From assembly GCA_000729835.1 (NCBI GenBank), contig JFHB01000030.1:62001-126000 (forward strand): 64,000 bases of DNA, in the 5' to 3' direction. The notes beneath the pieces are model-generated. The model saw only the letters and a program-made list of their open reading frames with translations, searched no databases and was not told the origin of the DNA. Shown piece after piece: positions 57,674 to 64,000 of this stretch (positions are counted from its first letter, which is position 1; every line of letters begins with the position of its first letter). The position numbers were made by a program, and so were the translations under genes. This stretch comes from Atkinsonella hypoxylon (Eukaryota; Ascomycota; Sordariomycetes; Hypocreales; Clavicipitaceae).

Positions 57674-58669
57674 CTAACTACCTCTTGCCCGCGGCGGATG
57701 CGACGGGTCTGACGCCTCCTCGCCTATCTCTCCATGGTCCTCCCACCGCAGCGAAAAGGTCAGGATACGCTCAACAATGATCCATCTCATGCGATTCGCA
57801 GACGTGTCAGTTTCCGTGCTGCCTTGCTCGACAGAAGTTGACCAGGGACGAATCCGTTTCCACGGAAGATGCTGTTCGCCCTTCCTGTCATCGCCGCGGT
57901 AAGGACCGTCCACGAAGACAACCTTGGACACCATCTTCTGCCGCCCACGATTGAGCTGTTGGCAATCATTCTTGCCGCACCGCCCGTCTCTTAAGATCAT
58001 TTTCGTCTCGGGTTCGTTGAGGTCAAGGGGAGCAATCTCTATGATGTTTTCATCAACCCAATATCGGAACTGTCGCGCCGTTTTCTGCAGCCGAAACTCG
58101 TATGACACGTCTTTGTCCACACCGACCGTCCAGGATCGGTCTACTTCACCGACTTTTATGATCCAGAGGTCCCTCAAGTTTGGGAACCAGAACTTGTCAA
58201 ATTCAATTTTTCCGTATTGGCCACCCGGGTAGCATGCTGCCAGATATGCTGAGTAATGGTACAAGCCGTCTATGCGTCCATCGTCAGGGAAGCAATCCCA
58301 AAATGCAAGTCGCTGTACCCGTAATGCCAGGTCTTCCAAAGGCATGTTCGCTCTCTGGTCCGAGATATTGGGGTCACAGACCAATATGTCTCGATCAAAG
58401 TGAAAACATGATCCACGCCCGACCGCTTCATAGCCCTGTCGAGTCTCTGCACGCGCTTCTGCATTTAGCTGCGTAACCGACGGCAACGGGTATGATTTTT
58501 CTTGCTGAACCAAGTCGTCCAAGATGATGACGCGAGGTTCCACAGCACAAGACCATATCTTGAGTCGGAGTTCAGCAGGCAACTCGGCAAACATTGTCTC
58601 GTGACGATATAGCTGTCGCAAAAGGACGTTCTGACTCCTAGAGCCACCACAGCTCTGTGCGGCTGCCAT
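57674..58669 (-). CDS. 2EXR-domain protein, function unknown
   Basis: Single exon, 331 residues. The N-terminal half shows the fungal 2EXR signature: ETMFAELPAELRLKIWSCAV followed by EPRVIILD, where the family reads F..LP.ELRL.IW....PR. It continues with LPSVTQLNAEARAETRQGYE. Middle motifs FHFDRDILVCDPN and ALRVQRLAFWDCF also recur in the group. No catalytic residues, membrane helix or signal peptide are seen. The family is expanded in Pezizomycotina and no general function is established to my knowledge. The last 100 residues are charged and less conserved. Confidence 0.88.
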   Translation of the reverse strand: MAAAQSCGGSRSQNVLLRQLYRHETMFAELPAELRLKIWSCAVEPRVIILDDLVQQEKSYPLPSVTQLNAEARAETRQGYEAVGRGSCFHFDRDILVCDPNISDQRANMPLEDLALRVQRLAFWDCFPDDGRIDGLYHYSAYLAACYPGGQYGKIEFDKFWFPNLRDLWIIKVGEVDRSWTVGVDKDVSYEFRLQKTARQFRYWVDENIIEIAPLDLNEPETKMILRDGRCGKNDCQQLNRGRQKMVSKVVFVDGPYRGDDRKGEQHLPWKRIRPWSTSVEQGSTETDTSANRMRWIIVERILTFSLRWEDHGEIGEEASDPSHPPRARGS

Positions 58670-60021
58670 CTCATAACATCGGACGTCTCATGAGGAGGGC
58701 TGCTTGACCAGGCAAGTGTCTTATTCCGAAAGGTCCTGCAAGAAATATAAACGAAAAGTTGGTCTCAGCCTGTACCAGACTGTTGGGTACACTTGGCGTC
58801 AGCCATACAAGCCGAATGGGGGGGCTTGCGACGCGATGGAGTCGGAGAGGCCGCTACTCATTGTCTGGTAAAACCACAACGCCATCGTGCTTCTAGGGCG
58901 AATCCGAGTCAGGTGCGGTCTGGTTCGGCTGTTTTGGAATAAAACAAAGTTGCATTACTACTGCGCGCAAGGTAGACGATTCTCATGAAGCCATCGTCAG
59001 CATCCTGGACAGCCCAGAAAATACACTGTGCTACCGCTACTGAAACTAGGTTGGCTTCACCGACGGTCTGTTCCCGGCGGCTACCTGCATAACGATGGCG
59101 TTGATAATTTGGCCAACAACCCAATCGGCGGTATATTCTGGACGAACCTCAGCTCCCTTAACACACAACCCCCATGTGATAAGCCAGGCCTTGTCTCAGG
59201 CACTTGCATGAAAAGGAAAAGGCGGGGAGCCGCATGGCAGGCATTAAGGGCCACTTTAGATGGTACAAACCGTCGGCACCAGCCAATGTGCCAAACGTGC
59301 ACAGTGATGGGCAATCTGCATCAAAACATGTTTTTTTTTTTTTTTTTTTTTTTGCTTTGGGAATTCTCTAGATCCTATATTTGCATGTAGTTACGCCAAG
59401 AATGTGAGGTCGCAATGGGCCGAGCAAGCTGCGACACAGCTTGGTCACTTTCTCGAATGCCGGGTTGTCACCGCCCGACTGGAATGCTGCATTAGTATGG
59501 ATGGTTATCAGGGCCAAGCTCCTCCTTACTGCGTCACTAATACAGGCAGTTCGGGCTGCCACCTTGCCATAAGGTGCAGTGCGATGCTGACGTTCTACAC
59601 AGCTCCCTGACCTCGTTGCGCGTTACAGTCGGTTCATCGACTACAGTTGCCATGCATTTTGTCTCATCATCATTTCTTCTTGCCAAACATGACTAGATGC
59701 TGACCAGGTCTCACACACAGTGGGAAGTTGTCCTGACGGTCAGCACTGGACCTCCTGGATTCTGATTCTACTCCCTCGCTTTTGCGGTTAAGAATTGCCC
59801 AAGTGAGGTTACACATATATGCAACATGTATAATGCTGAAGATATCCAGGCAAAGACGTGCTCAGCACAAATGTCTGCGAAAGTGAAGGCGAGGATTACT
59901 GAGGGAAACGACTTTGAGGGTCACGAGGCCCTGAAGATCCTGACATCCCCGACTGAGCGTCCCCCGATTCGAGGAGTGACTGCCAGCAGCGAGAGTGCCT
60001 TCAAGATTTCGATCCAGTTCG
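58670..60021. other. Intergenic region
   Basis: Promoter of the 2EXR gene and 3' side of the hydrolase gene. It has a T-run of about 23 at 59331-59353. Frames at 59028-59390 and 59404-59610 have no recognisable domain. I do not annotate a gene. Confidence 0.45.
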
Positions 60022-61081
60022 CTACAGCTTGCTAGCTTCCTCAGATGCGGTGTCAAGAAAATTGTTGATGAGCGACGAAAATTGGCCGGCATATTGATAG
60101 AGGAACCCATGACCAGCATTCGGGTAGAGGTGAAGTTGGGCATTCGCGTGGCTCAGTTTCTTCCACATGACGATACTATTCTCGGTTGGCAAAAGAAGAT
60201 CGTTGTTACCTGTGACGCAAATTAGCTCCAATGATGCTACTGTAAAACGCTGCACAACTCCAGCGTGCGACAATGATAGTGTGCTCTCGATCTCGACATA
60301 CCGTTGGCTATCAGTACTGGCAACTGAAGCTCGTGGAAACGATCATATGATGCTTCGTGGGCTTGTTTGGGGTCCATAAACTTGGCAAATGATATTGCCT
60401 GAGCATGAGCATTCTTCGCATCGACATAGTCTGACCTGTTGGGCCGACTGTTGGTGATGCGGTTCCAGGCAGCCGTTCCAGCAGCTTGGCTGGACTCTGA
60501 GGAGTGAAAGAAAGTGTTTAGAAATGCCTTTCGCTGGTCTTCCGCGGTAACAGCGGCTTTGAGCTGGTTGAATGGGCCGAGTGGTGCTCGTGTCACACCT
60601 TCTCCCGTGCTAGGGATGGTGCCACACAATATCAGTTTCCGCACCAGCTTTGGAGCGTTGAGAGCGACCATTTGTGCGACGCATCCGCCCATTGAAAAGC
60701 CCATCACATCAGCCCGCCGAAATCCAAGCGCCTCAATCACATCGATGTAGTTCTTGGCCCAACCGGAGAAGGTCTTGGCCACTTCACCTTGTGACCGCCC
60801 AACACCAGAGTTATCGATCAGAACAACGGGTCGGCGAGCTGCCAACGGGTTGATCAATGCGGGATCCCAATGATCCATGGTCCCTCTTTGAAATGTGTGA
60901 GCTAGAGGTGACTTCTCATCTTGGCTTATATGCATCAACGGCCGGAAAAGCGGGGGCTTACTGACCGGAAGTGCGTGAGAAGAACCAAGGGAGTGCCGTG
61001 CAAGCGGCCCAACCTACGGTACGCAAATCGAATGTCGCCTACGTTGACATAACGATCTTCTGCCGCTTCGTAAGTCGCCAT
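60022..61081 (-). CDS. Alpha/beta-hydrolase fold protein
   Basis: Three exons (61081-60966, 60885-60302, 60209-60022) give 295 residues. The first strand segment reads GDIRFAYRRLGRLHGTPLVL; then TMDHWDPALINPLAARRPVV and DNSGVGRS mark the oxyanion side. The nucleophile elbow GFSMGG has catalytic Ser103. Exon 3 supplies the acid, NGNNDLLLPTENS, and the base in YPNAGHGFLYQ. These three elements form a complete catalytic triad. Family members act on esters, amides, C-C bonds or as perhydrolases; the HW.P segment and short cap resemble fungal non-heme haloperoxidase-like hydrolases. The first intron donor is GTCAGT and the exon 2 acceptor is CAAAG; both are needed to rebuild FRGTMDHW. No signal peptide, so probably cytosolic. 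Substrate unknown. Confidence 0.88.
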
Positions 61082-62981
61082 TTTACTCAAGAAAAGAATG
61101 TCGAGAAAAAGAGAGAATGGAGGCCAATTGTGGACAATTTACAAGTTCCGGTTCTTCAATTCCCCAATTGCGCGCGAACATAGTTAGTTAGTGCTCACAC
61201 CGATCTGAGTAAGCCGAGGTTATAGATGAACATCAGCTGACATAATACCCTCTTAGGCGTTGCAGATAATCATCATTGCAATGTCTCCGCACTACACCGT
61301 GGGTGGCCGATTCTCTGGGGTCAAGCAGAATCCGAGATCTGGATCCAGATGCTCTATTTTTGTCACGTCGCCAGTCTTGGCAAATTAAAAAAATGTGTCA
61401 AACCGTAGTCCCTTGGTCCTTGCCCTGGCCGTTGGACCATGACGACGTCTGAAAAGTTTCAGATGATGCGCCACTCGCTTGCGTGATCGTGTCAACAGCA
61501 GAGCTTAGCAGCCCGGTGCGACATGAAGAAATGAGTTATAATTGATGCAATTTGTTGTACAGATCCGGACAATTATCCAAACCTGCTGCCAGGTTTTGAC
61601 TAGGCGCGTGAAAATGGCAGATAAGAACGAAATGGCTGAGCCCCTGTCGCAACGACTACAGGAAAGCCATCCCGAAGGGTTTTCCCATGTCGTCGAATAA
61701 GTACCAGACGTTCGAGTGGTTAAGCGCTAGGATGGCTCACTTGGTGGGCTACACAGATTCGAATTTTGTATGGGCAAATAGGGACTGCTTGTCTGCAAAA
61801 GCCAAAAAATCTTTCCGGGAAAGGGAGGAGGAGGAACGGATTCTCAAGCGATACGGAGTAGTTCCATACAGACCCTATAGATATAATAGAAGAGAAACAG
61901 GGAACAGAGAATGGGCCAGAGTATAACAGCATAACCCGTACCATGATGCCAGAGAGCACCTGCAAGGTTCAAGACCTTGATCGTCAGGAGGGTCCGGCAA
62001 TCTTCGATACAAAGGAACCAGACCCCATAAAGCCTAATTGGCAGAAGGGCCCTCAAGTCAACCCCAAAAGAAAAGGGGAAAAAAAAAAGTCCAATGTGCG
62101 AGAATAAGTTACGTTCCAGTGCTTTGTCTCGCCTAGTTGTTCTCTCCAGGTTAAGAGGGAGATCCTAATTAAGAATAGATACCCTATAAGCCTTGTGCAA
62201 AGTCAATCATGGTATGGCTTTTCCTGGTCAGCGTTGGAAATTGGTGCTGTGCGCTGATGGATGGGACGTAGATGGCAGGGCCTGTTGTAAATGGAGGCCA
62301 CTATTTGTTCCTTTGTGCAAGGTTCGCTTATGGGATCGATAGCGTTTTGCTCTGGCTGATTCTACGTAGAAGGGTTTAAGTAAGGCAATGGGCAGCATTG
62401 TGGAAAGGACTGACTGAACGAGAATGGGTCGACGAGAGGTAGCGATGAGTCAATCGTCGCACATGACATGTACATGGACCGTCATTACCAATGTGTCAGG
62501 TACGAACTCGCACTTCCACTTTTAGTATTGTATATTCACTAACTGTCCTCAAATGTCGAACGAAGGTACATAGTGCGCGGATACAAGCCTCGACGTCTAT
62601 CTCTCCCATGTTTCCGCCACCTCTGAAAACGCCATGCTGTGCGAGTAAATGGGCATTATCAACAAGCGATAATTGTACCCGGTTCTATATATGCAAAAAT
62701 CCAAAACCTCTGAGCTAAAATGACGAGTGAAATGATGCAGGATCTTTGTGGTTTCTCCTTTCTGTATGCTTATCTTGCTTTTTTTTTTCCTGAATGCATG
62801 GTATGTTACTTCATCCAAGGCGTCGTCTCATCTGCCTTGTCAGTCCTTAACTGTTCCTTTTCTGAAAGAACCGACTCGTCGCTAAAAGACTGTTCCAATT
62901 CCCTTTGCAAAGTGGCAAGATATGCCCTACATTTCGTCAGCAACCATATCCATATCTCGTCAAATGTCAAAGTTGGATGAC
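61082..62981. other. Intergenic region
   Basis: About 1.9 kb without a supported gene. Frames at 61687-61926 and 62491-62980 are short, basic or hydrophobic by chance, and unspliced. It contains the hydrolase promoter and the 3' side of the gene at 62982. Confidence 0.45.
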
Positions 62982-63419
62982 TCACCTTCTCAAGTACGAG
63001 CAAGCAGCAGCCACGATCAAGGAGAGGCTGACGATAAAGATGGCCAGACGATTTCTGAAGCCCAACAATGAAATGCGGTGTCTGTGGTGGCGATGGTGTC
63101 CCCTTGTCGAATCAGAACCCATCATGAAGAGAGCCAGCTTCTCGCCTTGCGCAACGGTCATGACCTCGCCGTTGCTGTCGGCAACGGCGCCATTGAAGGC
63201 ATCGCTCAGATAGCCTTGTGCGTCCGAGGCATATCTTGTGATTTTGGTGAAGACCGTGTTGGTGAAGCGGGATGTGTGCGCTTGCAGGATCTCGATCTTG
63301 TAATAAACGCCTCGGCGCTCCATCAGATTGTCAGCGTCGGTCATGATGGGTCCTTGATGCCACGTCGGCATTGAAGATACCAGGGCCGAAAGGGTCACGA
63401 GCGGTAGAAGGAACTTCAT
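62982..63419 (-). CDS. Small secreted or anchored protein with C-terminal hydrophobic segment
   Basis: Single exon, 145 residues from the ATG at 63419 (the frame is open further upstream but only through a poly-T/Lys-Phe tract). It starts with a signal peptide, MKFLLPLVTLSALVSSM. The mature part has a Tyr/Thr-containing stretch (ILQAHTSRFTNTVFTKITRY) and ends with a Gly/His/Arg tract, RGHHRHHRHR. A final hydrophobic helix (LAIFIVSLSLIVAAACSYL) is followed by RR. The layout suggests a single-pass cell-surface protein or, if the end is cleaved, a GPI-type anchor, although the last two Arg argue against GPI. I do not recognise the family. Confidence 0.65.
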   Translation of the reverse strand: MKFLLPLVTLSALVSSMPTWHQGPIMTDADNLMERRGVYYKIEILQAHTSRFTNTVFTKITRYASDAQGYLSDAFNGAVADSNGEVMTVAQGEKLALFMMGSDSTRGHHRHHRHRISLLGFRNRLAIFIVSLSLIVAAACSYLRR

Positions 63420-64000
63420 TTTGAAAAAAAAAAAAAAAAGAGACAAGCAGGGCTTTCCGTCGCTGGTGAGATGAGGACCAGAGTTTCCAGCAAAGGGCTG
63501 TGGCACCGGGGCTGTCCGACAGATCAACTGCCGTGTTACAGACGCGTTATTCCGGCTGGGCGGGCGACACAGATTTCTCAGACCGCACTTGCAAATATGG
63601 CTTCAGATCGGGAAGGACGCTTTCTCCGAGGCGAGGCGAGGCGAGACGAGGTGATGAAGGAAGGTGGAGAGGCCACTTGAAGACTGCCCTTGGTTGTGTA
63701 AAAGAGTGTTACTGCGTCAGGCGGTGGGGGGGGGGCTGTGAACCAGTTCGCTTGTCGCAAGTATGCAGTCCAGAGTCCAGTCAAGTTGGTTTTTCGTGGC
63801 AAAGAAATCGCAGACAGAATCCCGACGGTGTAAAGGAATGATTTGTATGAGGGTTCGATGAGGAAGAAGGGAATATTCTGAGATGGACGAAGGCGTGGTT
63901 GGAGACAGCCTGGAGAGACGGGCATGGAGGAGACTATAAGGCTGGGGATCAGTCAGCAGTGCCAGTAACTAGTCAGCCCAGGGAAAGGGAAGGGGAAGGG
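63420..64000. other. Window end, upstream of the small secreted protein gene
   Basis: It begins with an A-run (63424-63440) at the leader of the minus-strand gene. Overlapping short frames (63471-63925) show no domain. The rest is unassigned. Confidence 0.4.

Noticed and set aside
61687..61926. 79-codon frame rich in Arg/Glu
   Set aside because: No homology signal, no introns, in a long non-coding stretch.

Overview
The window is a piece of a filamentous ascomycete genome, most likely a Sordariomycete. A Hypocreales affiliation is an inference from general protein similarity, not something I could test. Short GT-AG introns (about 48-110 bp) with CTAAC/CTAAT-like branch sites, TATA-poor promoters, monocistronic genes on both strands, a long hybrid histidine kinase, a 2EXR protein and a psi-factor-oxygenase-like fusion all fit this. 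I support 23 protein genes, most with exon models checked for reading phase across every junction. I saw no rRNA, tRNA or CRISPR.

Layout. 1-3852: hybrid histidine kinase on the minus strand, cut by the window edge. 3853-9630: gene-poor, with diverged direct repeats, a TA-flanked MITE and possibly a dead transporter fragment. 9631-16764: a four-helix membrane protein, mitochondrial-type succinate-semialdehyde dehydrogenase, an SDR with a presequence and a small mitochondrial-looking protein. 17026-25113: a multi-pass membrane protein, a secreted berberine-bridge-type flavoenzyme and a large heme-peroxidase/P450 fusion; these may form a small specialised-metabolism or oxylipin locus. 26451-31819: Rho1 exchange factor of the Rom2 type.

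32465-34241: a divergent pair, mitochondrial pyruvate carrier subunit and complex I B8 subunit, sharing a short intergenic region. 34708-39568: a very long, low-complexity protein of unknown function with an RRM-like patch. 40406-43000: an Fmp46-like thioredoxin-fold protein and a membrane desaturase. 43000-45094: AT-rich, with a second inverted-repeat element. 45095-56153: a housekeeping stretch (small conserved protein, eL14, NAC alpha, ATP synthase d, Ubc13, WDR59/Sea3). 56154-64000: sparse, with a 2EXR protein, an alpha/beta hydrolase and a small secreted or anchored protein.

Several genes feed mitochondrial energy metabolism (SSADH, MPC, complex I B8, Fmp46, ATP synthase d), and two act in growth signalling (Rom2-like GEF to Rho1; WDR59 in the SEA/GATOR2 complex to TORC1). 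The most unusual locus is the peroxidase-P450 fusion. It keeps the peroxidase histidines and the P450 cysteine, carries a predicted membrane helix between the halves, and has an oxygen-activation helix that lacks the usual acid/Thr pair.
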